Below the pieces are notes generated by a model. The model was given only the letters and a program-made list of their open reading frames with translations. It was not told the DNA's origin and ran no database searches. Position numbers and translations under genes: made by a program. From Nitrosophilus alvini (GTDB taxonomy: Bacteria; Campylobacterota; Campylobacteria; Campylobacterales; Nitratiruptoraceae), in NCBI RefSeq assembly GCF_015100395.1, contig NZ_AP022847.1, forward strand, positions 1,180,501 through 1,244,500: a DNA stretch of 64,000 nucleotides, in the 5' to 3' direction. Positions 53,857 to 63,389 of this stretch are shown piece after piece. Position 1 is the stretch's first letter; the number at the start of each line of letters is the position of its first letter.

Positions 53857-56673
53857 CTATTTCAAATTGATCTCTTTTGCCAGAAACTCTCCCGTATAAC
53901 TTCCGGTTTTTTCAAAATTTTTTGCAACTTCTTCAGGAGAACCTGTCGCTACAACCTTTCCTCCTCTAATTCCCCCCTCAGGTCCCATATCGATAATATA
54001 ATCGGCATTTTTTATAATATCCATATTGTGTTCTATCACCAGTACAGTGTTGCCAAGTTCCACAAGATGATGCAAAACTTTTGTCAGCCTGTCCACATCC
54101 GCAAAATGCAGTCCTGTTGTAGGCTCGTCAAGAATATAGAGAGTATTTCCCGTATCTTTTCTGCTGAGCTCTTTTGAAAGCTTTATCCTCTGTGCCTCAC
54201 CTCCACTTAGTGTCACGGCATTCTGACCCAATGTTATATATCCCAGACCTACATCCTGCAGGGTTTTCAGTTTGGCTTTTATTTTAGGAATATTTGCAAA
54301 GAACTCAAGAGCTTCGTCTACACTCATAGCCAGGATATCTGCTATATTTTTCCCTTTATACTCGATTTCCAATGTCTGAGCGTTGTACCTTTTACCCCCG
54401 CAGGCATCGCACTTGACCATAATGTCAGGCAGGAAATGCATCTCTATTTTTATCTCTCCTTCTCCTTTGCACTTCTCGCATCGTCCGCCTTTTACGTTAA
54501 AACTGAATCTTCCGGGACCGTATCCTCTGATTTGGGCCTCTTTTGTTTTTGAAAAGATATTTCTAATCTCATCCATAACTCCGGTGTATGTAGCAGGATT
54601 ACTCCTTGGCGTTCTTCCTATCGGACTTTGGTCAAGATATATAACTTTATCTAGCTTATCAAGACCCTCAATCTCCACACCGGCTACCTTTTTGACCTTT
54701 TTTGCACGGTTCAGCAGCTCTTTTGCAACAGGCAAAAGTGTCTGCAGTATCAATGAGCTTTTGCCGCTTCCACTTACGCCTGTAACCGCTACAAAGTTTC
54801 TAAGAGGCAATCTGACATCAAGATCTTTTATATTGTTTATATTTACGTTTTTTACCTCTATCCACTCCTCTTGCGCTCTTCTGTAAAAATACTCTATCTT
54901 TTTTCTTCCTGTGAGATATTGTGCGGTAAGAGTATCGCTTTTTTTAAGCTCTTCAAGTTTGCCCGCAAAAACAACTTCTCCGCCGAACCTGCCCGCACCG
55001 GGACCAATATCTACGATAAAGTCGGCATGTTCTATAGTCTCTTTGTCATGCTCCACAACAATAACGGTATTACCTTTTTTTTGCAGATTTTTAAGCGTTC
55101 TTATGAGTTTCAAAGTATCTCTTTCATGAAGACCGATACTGGGCTCATCCAAAACATACATCACACCGGTAAGCCCGCTTCCTATCTGACTTGCAATCCT
55201 TATTCTTTGTGCTTCGCCTCCGCTTATGGTTCTTGCATCTCTGCCCAGACTCAGATAGCCAAGTCCCACATCAAAAAGAAAAAAAAGCCTCTCTTTTATC
55301 TCTTTGAGTATCGGTGCGGCAATCATTTTCTGTTGAGAAGTCAGATACTCAAATCTCTTCTCCTCAGAAAAAAAATCGTAACACTCTTCTATAGGCATAT
55401 CCAGAATGTCGGCTATTCCTTTTCCCGCAACTTTTACCGCAAGACTTTCGGGCTTGAGCCTGTGGCCTCCGCATCTGTCACACACCTTTTCACTCATATA
55501 TTCACCGAGTTCTTTTTCATCTTTAAACATATCATATGCAATTTTTACCACTCCAGGCCAGACTCTTACAATAGGGTGACTTTTCCATCTGAACTTTATC
55601 TCATCCGGTGTTCCATGCAAAACGGCTTTTTTCTGATGCTCTTCAAGCTCTTCAAAAGGTATTGTGATATCAATGCCGCTCTGTTCGCAAAACGCCTTTA
55701 AAAATGTAAAGTAATATCCTCTGTTATATCCGTAAATTATCCTGACTGCGCCTTTTTCTATAGGCAGGTGCGGATCTATAATCTTGTTCATATCGAGCGT
55801 ATATCGGATACCAAGACCGTCGCATGTAGGACAGGCACCCTTTGGAGAGTTAAATGAAAAACTCAGAGGTTCAAGCGGCTCAAAACTTACTTTACAGTCA
55901 AAACATGCTAGATGCTCGCTGTAATGTATCAATTCTCTCTCAAGCCCCATCTCTTTATGGTTTACTACCTGAACTTCCACTTCCCCATAACTCTCACCGA
56001 GAGCCTTTTCCACATCCTGCGCTATCCTGCTTCTGTTCTCCTCTTTTACCACAACTCTGTCTACAACGGCTTTTATAGTGTGTTTTTTTGTTTTGGAAAG
56101 TTCCACCTCTTCATCCAGCCTTACCATAACTCCGTCTATCAAAGCTCTTACATACCCTTTTGAGCGAAGTTTTTCTATAAGATCGGCAAATGTACCTTTT
56201 TTTTCTCTGATCAGAGGAGCCAATATAACCAGCTTGCTGCCTTCAGGGAGTTTTAAAACCTCCTCTACTATATCGCTTGCAGTCATTGTGGAAATCGGTT
56301 TACCGCACAGATGACAGTGCTGCTTTCCTACTCTTGCAAAAAGAAGTCTTAGATAATCGTATATCTCCGTTATTGTTCCAACAGTAGAACGGGGATTTTT
56401 ACTGGTTGTTTTCTGTTCAATCGCAATTGCAGGCGTAAGCCCTTCTATCTTGTCTACATCCGGTTTTTCCAGTCTTTCTAGAAACTGTCTGGCATAACTT
56501 GAAAGAGATTCGATATATCTTCTTTGCCCTTCCGCATAAAGCGTCTCAAAAGCAAGTGTACTTTTTCCGCTTCCGCTGAGTCCGGTAAAAACTACAACTC
56601 TGTTTTTTGGAATTTCTAAGTCTATGTTTTTAAGATTGTTCTCTCTTGCGCCAAAAATCTTTATCTTATCCAT
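53857..56673 (-). CDS. uvrA: Excinuclease ABC subunit A
   Basis: This 938-residue DNA-damage recognition ATPase of nucleotide excision repair has two ABC ATPase modules. Walker A is GLSGSGKST (about 33-41) in the first and [10 protein letters not shown] (around 630) in the second. Signatures are [12 protein letters not shown] and [12 protein letters not shown], and zinc-finger Cys pairs occur (CHLCGKP, CDRCGG, CEKCKG, CDACGG). It is full length. It overlaps the upstream TauE-like gene by eight bases, so the two are co-translated. Confidence 0.97.
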   Translation of the reverse strand: MDKIKIFGARENNLKNIDLEIPKNRVVVFTGLSGSGKSTLAFETLYAEGQRRYIESLSSYARQFLERLEKPDVDKIEGLTPAIAIEQKTTSKNPRSTVGTITEIYDYLRLLFARVGKQHCHLCGKPISTMTASDIVEEVLKLPEGSKLVILAPLIREKKGTFADLIEKLRSKGYVRALIDGVMVRLDEEVELSKTKKHTIKAVVDRVVVKEENRSRIAQDVEKALGESYGEVEVQVVNHKEMGLERELIHYSEHLACFDCKVSFEPLEPLSFSFNSPKGACPTCDGLGIRYTLDMNKIIDPHLPIEKGAVRIIYGYNRGYYFTFLKAFCEQSGIDITIPFEELEEHQKKAVLHGTPDEIKFRWKSHPIVRVWPGVVKIAYDMFKDEKELGEYMSEKVCDRCGGHRLKPESLAVKVAGKGIADILDMPIEECYDFFSEEKRFEYLTSQQKMIAAPILKEIKERLFFLFDVGLGYLSLGRDARTISGGEAQRIRIASQIGSGLTGVMYVLDEPSIGLHERDTLKLIRTLKNLQKKGNTVIVVEHDKETIEHADFIVDIGPGAGRFGGEVVFAGKLEELKKSDTLTAQYLTGRKKIEYFYRRAQEEWIEVKNVNINNIKDLDVRLPLRNFVAVTGVSGSGKSSLILQTLLPVAKELLNRAKKVKKVAGVEIEGLDKLDKVIYLDQSPIGRTPRSNPATYTGVMDEIRNIFSKTKEAQIRGYGPGRFSFNVKGGRCEKCKGEGEIKIEMHFLPDIMVKCDACGGKRYNAQTLEIEYKGKNIADILAMSVDEALEFFANIPKIKAKLKTLQDVGLGYITLGQNAVTLSGGEAQRIKLSKELSRKDTGNTLYILDEPTTGLHFADVDRLTKVLHHLVELGNTVLVIEHNMDIIKNADYIIDMGPEGGIRGGKVVATGSPEEVAKNFEKTGSYTGEFLAKEINLK

Positions 56674-57421
56674 TTATCTCCCAAAATCCGTATAATTTGT
56701 TAAGTATAAGCAGCAAAATAATCGCATACATAAGCCCCAACAGTTTTTTAAATCTTTTTGCATCAATCTTATGGGCAATCTTTATACCGAAATAGACACC
56801 TGCTAAAGAGCTTATACCTACTATCAGGCCGTAAAAATAGTTTATATGCCCAAAATATGAAAGACTCAAAAAACCTGCAACAGATGAAAACACTACAAAA
56901 AAAAGACTTTTTGCAACTGCTCTTCTTATATCGTATCTGAAAAATCCGACAAGTACAGGCGTAACAAGCAGCGCTCCTCCTATCCCCACAGATATCGCTA
57001 CCGCGCCTACAAAGAAACCTATCAAAAATAGCCATATTTTGCCTACTTCCACTCTCTCTTCAGTTTGAACAAGCGGGGAAGAGTAAAATCTAAAAAGTGC
57101 AAACAGAACAAAAAACAGAAACATTATCATAAGCACTTTTTCATCAAGAACAGATACAATAAATCCGCTGCAAAGTGCGCCGAAGAACCCGCCCATACCC
57201 AATGCAAGTCCTCTTGCCGCTTCAAAAATCTCTTTTTTAAAATTAAGATATGAACCAAATATCGATGAGAACATCATCTGAGTAACAGAGATACCGACAG
57301 CCTGCCTCATATCAAGTCCGAGATAGAGCAGTGCGGGGATCAGCAGCGTTCCGCCGCCAATTCCAAAAAAGCCAGAAACAAATCCTGTAGCAAGTCCGAC
57401 AAAAATCAAAGATACAATCAT
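56666..57421 (-). CDS. TauE/SafE-family anion permease
   Basis: This 251-residue inner-membrane protein has about eight helices in two repeats, each with a conserved Gly-rich loop: GFFGIGGGTLLIPALLYLG (about 18-36) and AISVGIGGALLVTPVLVGF (about 146-164). The family exports or imports sulfonates, sulfite, sulfoacetate and related anions. Sulfur metabolism would fit the phylum, but no sulfur enzyme is near. It shares an overlap with uvrA, and a TATAAT box lies about 26 bases upstream. Confidence 0.87.
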   Translation of the reverse strand: MIVSLIFVGLATGFVSGFFGIGGGTLLIPALLYLGLDMRQAVGISVTQMMFSSIFGSYLNFKKEIFEAARGLALGMGGFFGALCSGFIVSVLDEKVLMIMFLFFVLFALFRFYSSPLVQTEERVEVGKIWLFLIGFFVGAVAISVGIGGALLVTPVLVGFFRYDIRRAVAKSLFFVVFSSVAGFLSLSYFGHINYFYGLIVGISSLAGVYFGIKIAHKIDAKRFKKLLGLMYAIILLLILNKLYGFWEING

Positions 57422-57446
57422 TAACAGCGTCCTTTATCAGCCCCCG

Positions 57447-57452
57447 ATTATA
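57447..57452 (-). promoter_or_regulatory. -10 box of the TauE-uvrA operon
   Basis: CAGTATAAT on the minus strand, 26 bases before the ATG. Confidence 0.55.
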
Positions 57453-57490
57453 CTGAAAGGTGGTTAATAAACAATTTAAAATATTTACCT

Positions 57491-57496
57491 TATAAT
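57491..57496 (+). promoter_or_regulatory. -10 box of the FliO-like gene
   Basis: CTTATAAT, 26 bases before the TTG start, preceded by TTTAAAATATTTA. Confidence 0.55.
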
Positions 57497-57521
57497 AAGC
57501 TATAAAAAACAAGGTTATATC

Positions 57522-58310
57522 TTGAGATATCTATTTTTACTGATATTCTGCATACCGATTTTTGCTTCCAACATTCTCAGTATCGACGTAAAGGAGCATA
57601 AAGATAATATTGAGATCCTTTTTGGTTTCGATACGCCGTATGAAGGCCAAATATCACAAAAAGTTGCAAAAGAACAGATAAAAATCATACTCAAAGATGC
57701 AAAATCTCCAAGCTCATGGCAAAAAAAGATAGACACCTCTTTTGTTTATCAGATTGAATTGATTCCAAAAGGCAACGACAGTGAATTAATCATCTATACT
57801 GTTGAAAAAGCAGCAGTTCTTGCATCAAAATCGACCGACGGCTTTGGACTGAAACTTCTTGTTAAGAAACTCTCAACCCAAACATCAAAGAGTATTCAGA
57901 TATCCGAAAACAGTTCCTCTTTCAATTTTGAAAACATTTTAAAAACAGTACTTGGCGGCATTGCAATAATAGCAATTTTCGGCACTTTGTTCTATCTTTT
58001 GACAAGAAGAGAAAAAAGTGTCAGAAAAAAATCAATGTGGGTTATAGACCAGAATAGACCCGATATCGATGTGAGATATGAAAAAAAGTTGGATGAACAC
58101 AATAAAATTGCCCTTATTTCGTATAAAGGTACAAACTATCTTGTAATTATAGGAAACTCCAATATTCTTCTGGGAAAATACAGTGACGAGGAAGTAGAAA
58201 AAGACGAAGATTTCGAAAATATCGTATCAGAAAATAAAGAAGAGGTGGAAGCTTTTTTGAATAAAAATGACAAAGAGTTTGAAGCCTACAAAGAAAAAGC
58301 CAGTAAATAA
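57522..58310 (+). CDS. FliO-like flagellar export membrane protein
   Basis: This 262-residue protein has a signal peptide (about 1-15), a periplasmic beta-rich domain of about 115 residues with an AMIN-like pattern (ILSIDVKEHKDNIEILFGF), one membrane helix (about 145-168) and a cytoplasmic part. The latter contains MWVIDQNRPDIDVRYEKK and HNKIALISYKGTNYLVIIG, resembling the FliO core strands. Helicobacter FliO also has an enlarged periplasmic N-domain. FliO assists assembly of the flagellar type III export gate. No flagellar gene is adjacent, so the call rests on architecture. The start is TTG with AAGG upstream. Confidence 0.5.
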   Translation: MRYLFLLIFCIPIFASNILSIDVKEHKDNIEILFGFDTPYEGQISQKVAKEQIKIILKDAKSPSSWQKKIDTSFVYQIELIPKGNDSELIIYTVEKAAVLASKSTDGFGLKLLVKKLSTQTSKSIQISENSSSFNFENILKTVLGGIAIIAIFGTLFYLLTRREKSVRKKSMWVIDQNRPDIDVRYEKKLDEHNKIALISYKGTNYLVIIGNSNILLGKYSDEEVEKDEDFENIVSENKEEVEAFLNKNDKEFEAYKEKASK

Positions 58311-58349
58311 CAGAACCCTATAAATATTTATTTAATAGATTCATAGATA

Positions 58350-59279
58350 TCAAAAAAATTCTATTATCAATTTTCTCATCTCTTTGGGGTCAGTTATCCT
58401 GTTTATTTTGTCTCTGAAAGCAGAAGCCCCCTGATACCCTTTTGAGTATGTATGAAGATGCTTTCTAAACATTACCGCACCGTAATCCCCGTAAAACTCT
58501 ATCATTTTATCAAAATGTTCGACTATTATCTCTTTTTTTATTTCCGGTGATATGTCACTGGTTTTATGTTTTAGCTGATAAAATATCCAGGGCTTTCCTA
58601 TAGCTCCTCTGCCTATCATTACACCGTCTGTTTTTGTATACTCAAGTACCCACTCCGCTTTTTCATAGCTTGTTATGTCACCATTGGCGATAACAGGTAT
58701 GGAAACACTCTCTTTTGCTCTTTTTATAGCATCATAATCCACCGGCGCTTTAAAACCTCCGCTTCTTGTCCTTCCATGGACTGTTATAAAGTCGGCACCG
58801 GCACTTTCACAGACTTTAGCGATTTTTTCCGGAATTTTTTCGTCAAAACCGATTCTTACCTTTACGCTTGTGTACTCTTTTTCGGAATATTTTTTGATAG
58901 TTTCAATAATTTCACCCATCTTTTTAAGATCCTTAAGCAGTGCGCTTCCTCCGCCGCTTCTAACAACCTTTGGAACAGGACATCCGCAGTTAAGGTCTAT
59001 AATATCTATACCTTCAATATCATTAAGTATCAATACCGCTTCTTTGACAATATCTTTATCATTTCCCGCTATTTGAACTGCATATGGTTCTTCGTTTGGG
59101 GCTTTTTGCAACATTTTATATGTTTTGGATGAGTTATGGACCAGCGCATTTGAGCTTATCATTTCACTAACAGTCAAATCCGCCCCGAATTTCTTTACTA
59201 CACTTCTGAAAGGTAGATCAGTAAAACCTGCAAGCGGAGCTAAAACATATATTGGAAGACTAAAGTCAAGTTTGCCCAA
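58350..59279 (-). CDS. dusB: tRNA-dihydrouridine synthase
   Basis: This 309-residue flavoenzyme reduces uridines in the tRNA D-loop. It has a TIM barrel opening with YVLAPLAGFTDLPFR, the catalytic Cys in LNCGCPVPKVVRSGGGSAL (around residue 100), VKVRIGF and the FMN phosphate loop near GVMIGRGAIGKPWIF, plus a C-terminal helical tRNA-binding domain. This is the Dus family; dusB is the single common paralogue in the phylum. The start is TTG with AAAGGCGG upstream. It follows the membrane-protein gene by 11 bases. Confidence 0.9.
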   Translation of the reverse strand: MGKLDFSLPIYVLAPLAGFTDLPFRSVVKKFGADLTVSEMISSNALVHNSSKTYKMLQKAPNEEPYAVQIAGNDKDIVKEAVLILNDIEGIDIIDLNCGCPVPKVVRSGGGSALLKDLKKMGEIIETIKKYSEKEYTSVKVRIGFDEKIPEKIAKVCESAGADFITVHGRTRSGGFKAPVDYDAIKRAKESVSIPVIANGDITSYEKAEWVLEYTKTDGVMIGRGAIGKPWIFYQLKHKTSDISPEIKKEIIVEHFDKMIEFYGDYGAVMFRKHLHTYSKGYQGASAFRDKINRITDPKEMRKLIIEFF

Positions 59280-59290
59280 AAAACCGCCTT

Positions 59291-60295
59291 TTAGATAAAG
59301 AGTTCTATATGATAGTTTTTACCGATATTTTTAAGATCAAGATATGCTTTGAAATTCAAAAATTCATCCTCTTCGCTGTTTTCCAAAACTTCGGCAGCTC
59401 TTTCAACCATTTCCAGATCAAGAAGCGTATATATATAGGCGGCTTCTGCTTTTTCGTCCTGCTCTTTGAGTTTTTCAAAAAGTTGCAGTCTTTCATCAGG
59501 CTGCAGCAGTTTTTTCACAATTTTGGCAAGGTCTATATAGTCACTCTGTTTCATATCCGTTTTTTGACAGAAAAAGAGAATGTCATCAACAGAAATTTTC
59601 AATCTATTTTCATCTTTGACTGCAGCTTTGAGTAGATCGAACAAAATATCTCTGTCAAAAAGGTCCGCATAATTTTTTATCTGTGAGAGATCGGCAAATT
59701 CGATATATTTTCGCAGCGCTTTTTTGCAAAGGTCTTTTGGAAACTCTTCACATTTTTTCAAAATAACGCCACAATATGTAGGCTCTGACGCGATTTTGTT
59801 TTCAATATTTTTTATATATATAGGATTGTCTGGAGAGAATTTGATATCTTTTATTTCAACATAATTCCCATCTTCTATTTTTTTTATTGTTTCGGCCGCT
59901 TTTTTTATCTTTTCATTGCCAAACTCATAATCCAAAGCTTTCAATGTTATCTCGCTTCTATCTGTTACTTCTCCAACCTGAGCATACTCATCGGTATGGT
60001 ATTTATGGATTTTGGGCTCTTTAAATATGGCAAAATACAAAGAGTCTATAAGTGACGAGAAATCCTTTTTCAAATTTCTTGAATGCAGATAACTTTTAAA
60101 AGAGTAAAACGCCATATGAAAAAGAGATGCAAAATATAAAATCAGAAGCGGTATTACAACCCACACGGCAACAGGAAGCGTCAACGGAACTCCAAATATA
60201 TCGAGAGTATATTTTTCGTTTATCTGCGTATAGACAAAAACACCAATTAAGGTTATTAAAAGCAGAGAAAAAAATGTATACTTTTTAAGACGCAT
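59291..60295 (-). CDS. Two-helix membrane protein, unknown function
   Basis: This 334-residue protein has two N-terminal membrane helices (about 5-25 and 40-65), then a cytoplasmic helical domain rich in Lys, Glu, Asp and Leu (about 80-334). ALDYEFGNEKIKKAAETIKK and VILKKCEEFPKDLCKKALRK suggest repeated helix pairs, possibly TPR- or HEAT-like. I recognise no family name. It lies between dusB and the DksA-like gene with short gaps. Confidence 0.7.
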   Translation of the reverse strand: MRLKKYTFFSLLLITLIGVFVYTQINEKYTLDIFGVPLTLPVAVWVVIPLLILYFASLFHMAFYSFKSYLHSRNLKKDFSSLIDSLYFAIFKEPKIHKYHTDEYAQVGEVTDRSEITLKALDYEFGNEKIKKAAETIKKIEDGNYVEIKDIKFSPDNPIYIKNIENKIASEPTYCGVILKKCEEFPKDLCKKALRKYIEFADLSQIKNYADLFDRDILFDLLKAAVKDENRLKISVDDILFFCQKTDMKQSDYIDLAKIVKKLLQPDERLQLFEKLKEQDEKAEAAYIYTLLDLEMVERAAEVLENSEEDEFLNFKAYLDLKNIGKNYHIELFI

Positions 60296-60316
60296 TATAA
60301 ATCCTTTATATAAATT

Positions 60317-60670
60317 CTATCTGCCGTTATTTTCTACAATCTCCCTGCAGACAATACAGTATTTTGCCCTCGGTTTTACCTTTAGTCTATGGTAGCCGAT
60401 AGGCTCTTCGCACATCTCACAGATACCGTATGTACCCTTTTTTATCTTTTCAAGAGCCTCTAAAATCTCCTTTAGCTCCTCGCTTTGATGGTTGGAAATC
60501 GCACTTTCTATCATATTTTCACAACTTATACTTGCATAATCACCTTCATCATTTACCTCAACTTCTTTAAGATTTTGCAACTCTTTTTGCGCCTCTTCTA
60601 TATTTTTTTCTATCTGTTTTTTTCTTTCAATCAAAATCTCTTCAAAAAACTTCAAATCTATATCTCTCAT
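60317..60670 (-). CDS. dksA: DksA/TraR-type zinc-finger protein
   Basis: This 117-residue protein has a coiled-coil N-terminal half (KKQIEKNIEEAQKELQNL), the acidic central DEGDYASISCENMIES and a C-terminal C4 zinc finger with CEMCEEPIGYHRL and CIVC. DksA binds the RNA polymerase secondary channel and, with ppGpp, shifts transcription during starvation. The acidic coiled-coil tip and the finger spacing fit. It is shorter than E. coli DksA (151), as in Campylobacter. Confidence 0.85.
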   Translation of the reverse strand: MRDIDLKFFEEILIERKKQIEKNIEEAQKELQNLKEVEVNDEGDYASISCENMIESAISNHQSEELKEILEALEKIKKGTYGICEMCEEPIGYHRLKVKPRAKYCIVCREIVENNGR

Positions 60671-60679
60671 GCAACCCTT

Positions 60680-61141
60680 TCACTTATGATATGGATGAGC
60701 ATTCACAATTGACAATCCTCTATATATCTGCTCAAGCAAAACGATTTTAGCCAGTTTATGGCTAAACGTCATCTTGCTTAAACTGATAATCTTATCACAT
60801 TTTTCTAAAAATTTCTTTTCAAATCCGTAAGCTCCGCCGATAAAAAAGTTTATAGTCTGAGATTTTTCAAAAAAAGAACTGAACTCTTCACTGTTTAAAA
60901 CTTCCCCTTTTGGATCAAGCGCAATATTTAATCCGGATTTTATATAAGGTTCCAGAGCCTGAGTATATGCAGCCTTTGCTTCATCTTCTCCTTTTGTTTG
61001 CGCACTTCCTATTTTTTTGGAAAAAATATCAAATGTTTTTATATCTGCAAACTTTCTGCTCATTTTTGTAAAATCCTGAGCAATCTCCTTATAACACTTC
61101 TCCTCTTTTTTCATAATCGAATAAACAGCAATCTTATGCAC
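60680..61141 (-). CDS. rlmH: 23S rRNA pseudouridine-1915 N3-methyltransferase
   Basis: This 153-residue SPOUT methyltransferase modifies pseudouridine in helix 69 of 23S rRNA. The trefoil-knot signature FFIGGAYGFEKKFLEKCDK and the C-terminal VLLEQIYRGLSIVNAHPYHK are canonical. A GTG start overlaps the thiE stop by eight bases, and the dksA-like gene follows after nine bases. Confidence 0.93.
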   Translation of the reverse strand: MHKIAVYSIMKKEEKCYKEIAQDFTKMSRKFADIKTFDIFSKKIGSAQTKGEDEAKAAYTQALEPYIKSGLNIALDPKGEVLNSEEFSSFFEKSQTINFFIGGAYGFEKKFLEKCDKIISLSKMTFSHKLAKIVLLEQIYRGLSIVNAHPYHK

Positions 61142-61712
61142 TCTCTACCCGCCTTCTTATAAGATCAGAACCTACAGCCATGTATTCGACATTTTCAATT
61201 TTATCATCTATTTTGACTCCTCCTATAGCCGCTACAGGATGCGCTGAAAGGGCCGCGATTTCAGGAAGTTTGTCTCCAAGTATGTTTGTTACCTCTTTAG
61301 TATCTGTGCTCCTGTATGCTCCAAGACCTATATAATCTATGGAAAGTCTGTTTGCGGCAAGCACTTCCTCTTCATTATGAGTCGAGAGTCCCAGAATTTT
61401 TTCTTCGCCTATCTCTTTTCTGATCTTTTGTACAGCTTTTGAAAAATCTCGGTCTATGGCAGCCATATCATCCTGACCCAGATGAAGACCATCAGCATAT
61501 GCAGCAAGTTCGACATGATCATTAACTATAAGAATTCCATTCCACAAATGGCGAATTTTAAGCAGGTTTGTTTTTTTCTCTTTTAAAGATGAAGTTTTAT
61601 CTCTGTATTGTATTATCTGCGCTCCCACATCTTTAGCAATTTTTACAAACTCTTCAAAACCTATCTCAGTTTTTTTTAGAAGTTCGTAATCACAAAGCGC
61701 ATATATTTTCAT
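61134..61712 (-). CDS. thiE: Thiamine-phosphate synthase
   Basis: This 192-residue TIM-barrel enzyme joins the pyrimidine and thiazole halves of thiamine. IIQYRDKTSSLKEK, LIVNDHVELAAYADGLHLGQ and the phosphate loop PVAAIGGVKIDD match ThiE. The TenI-like regulator family shares this fold, and a TenI assignment cannot be excluded. The start is the ATG eight bases after the accD stop; the earlier in-frame ATG lies inside accD. Confidence 0.82.
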   Translation of the reverse strand: MKIYALCDYELLKKTEIGFEEFVKIAKDVGAQIIQYRDKTSSLKEKKTNLLKIRHLWNGILIVNDHVELAAYADGLHLGQDDMAAIDRDFSKAVQKIRKEIGEEKILGLSTHNEEEVLAANRLSIDYIGLGAYRSTDTKEVTNILGDKLPEIAALSAHPVAAIGGVKIDDKIENVEYMAVGSDLIRRRVESA

Positions 61713-61719
61713 ACTATTC

Positions 61720-62592
61720 TCACTCTGTTTCGGTCTTTTCAACAGAAGCTTTTCTGTTCAAAAAAATTCTAAGCAGATCCGCTATCGTTTTTTTCATCTC
61801 ATTTCTGTTTACTATCATATCTATAAGCCCGTGTTCAAGCAGAAACTCTGCTCTTTGAAAACCTTCGGGAAGATCAGCACCGATAGTCTGCTTAATAACT
61901 CTTTGTCCGGCAAATCCTATCAAAGCTCCGGGTTCAGCCATAATAACATCACCAAGCATAGCAAATGATGCGCTTACTCCTCCCATAGTCGGATCAGTTA
62001 AAACTGATATAAACGGCAGTTTTTCTTTGTGTAGTTTTGCAAGGGCTGCACTTGTTTTACTCATCTGCATTAGGCTGAAGGTACTTTCCTGCATTCTTGC
62101 ACCACCGCTGGCACTTACTATAACTACAGGATTACGCTTTTGAATCGCTCTATGAACGGCTCTTACTATCTTTTCACCCTCAACAGAACCCAAACTCCCG
62201 CCCATAAATGAAAAATCAAATATAACTATTTCCGTCTCAACTCCGTCGATTGAACATGTTCCGCTTATAGCTGAACTGTTTCTTCCCGTCTTTTTCCGAC
62301 TCTCTTCCAAACGCTTTTTATAACTCTTTTTATCGACAAATTTCAACGGATCTACAGGTACAAGATTTGCATCATGTTCAACAAAAGTCCCTTCGTCACA
62401 AAGGATATCTATTCTCTCTTTTGCTCCGATTCTGAAGTGAAAACCGCATTTTGGACAAACATGTGATTTATTTATAACTTCCTTATAATACATAAGAGCC
62501 TGACAATTTGGACATTTTATCCAGTGGCTCGGCTTTTCGCTTTCTTTTGGCTGTGACCTTCTTATTCTGTTGAAAAAACTGCTGAATTTCAC
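61720..62592 (-). CDS. accD: Acetyl-CoA carboxylase carboxyltransferase subunit beta
   Basis: This 290-residue protein forms with AccA the carboxyltransferase that makes malonyl-CoA for fatty-acid synthesis. The N-terminal zinc ribbon CPNC ... CPKC (about 28-50) is followed by the crotonase-fold core with FMGGSLGSVEGEKI, SASGGARMQEST and DPTMGGVSASFAMLGDV. A GTG start has AAAGGAC upstream. thiE follows almost directly. Confidence 0.95.
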   Translation of the reverse strand: MKFSSFFNRIRRSQPKESEKPSHWIKCPNCQALMYYKEVINKSHVCPKCGFHFRIGAKERIDILCDEGTFVEHDANLVPVDPLKFVDKKSYKKRLEESRKKTGRNSSAISGTCSIDGVETEIVIFDFSFMGGSLGSVEGEKIVRAVHRAIQKRNPVVIVSASGGARMQESTFSLMQMSKTSAALAKLHKEKLPFISVLTDPTMGGVSASFAMLGDVIMAEPGALIGFAGQRVIKQTIGADLPEGFQRAEFLLEHGLIDMIVNRNEMKKTIADLLRIFLNRKASVEKTETE

Positions 62593-62645
62593 TAACAGGT
62601 CCTTTTTTCATTCTTAATCTTATATTTTTATAAAATCTTCCGGAT

Positions 62646-63365
62646 TTAACTCTTTAGTATATCATACAGCATATCAAACTTTTCCTTATCTTTGCAAATA
62701 AGTAAGAGATTTTCTTCTAAAAGAGTATGCATTTCTTCACATTGATGCAGCCCTGCTGCTATGTCATACTCTCTTATTTTTCCCGCATATAGCAAAAACT
62801 CAGTATCATATGCATATGCCATAGATAACGCCAATGCCCCTGGACTTCTGAATTTAAGTTTCGCTTTGGAAATCTTTTTTACAATATCAGGGTTTGCATA
62901 CGCTTTTTCAAAAATACCTATTTTTGAAATCCCGCATCTTTCTCTTTTTTCAAACTTGCCATTGTCCAATCTGCCGTAATAAAGAGTCTGTTCATCTTTT
63001 GCAAAAACATCACCGTTTGCTAGATTTACTATCATTGAAGAGAGTGTTTTGCCATTTTTTATCATAGCAACAGATGTTCCGAAGTATGGAAATCCGGAAA
63101 GAAGATTATCACTGCCGTCAATTGGATCCAATACGATTTTTATATCCCCCTCTTCTCCCATTACACCGCTCTCTTCCGATACAATCTGCCCAAATATAGA
63201 AAGATGTTCTGTAAATATCTCTTCTGCCAAAAGGTCGATTCCGGAACTTCTGTCTCCTCCCGCACCGGTTTTTAGATATGTATAGCAGCTTTTATCCATG
63301 GTACGGGAGATTTTTTTGTATATTGCCCTATTGGCTTTTAGGGCAGATTGCAAAAAAGCGTTCAA
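62646..63365 (-). CDS. Inositol monophosphatase-family phosphatase
   Basis: This 239-residue Mg-dependent phosphatase has the metal-site Glu pair in VSEESGVMG (about 78-86), DPIDGSDNLLSG (about 97-108) as the central motif and EYDIAAGLHQCEEM as the late motif (Asp in the WD-like site). The superfamily includes inositol monophosphatase, fructose-1,6-bisphosphatase and PAP phosphatase; the DPIDGS variant does not decide between them. A gluconeogenic FBPase role is possible in an autotroph. The start is TTG. It lies 24 bases after gltD. Confidence 0.82.
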   Translation of the reverse strand: MNAFLQSALKANRAIYKKISRTMDKSCYTYLKTGAGGDRSSGIDLLAEEIFTEHLSIFGQIVSEESGVMGEEGDIKIVLDPIDGSDNLLSGFPYFGTSVAMIKNGKTLSSMIVNLANGDVFAKDEQTLYYGRLDNGKFEKRERCGISKIGIFEKAYANPDIVKKISKAKLKFRSPGALALSMAYAYDTEFLLYAGKIREYDIAAGLHQCEEMHTLLEENLLLICKDKEKFDMLYDILKS

Positions 63366-63389
63366 ATCAGACCTTTGAGAAACTATTTT

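Noticed and set aside
54871-55701. A 276-codon plus-strand open frame within uvrA
   Set aside because: Antisense to the intact uvrA ATPase modules; no recognisable domain or start signal.
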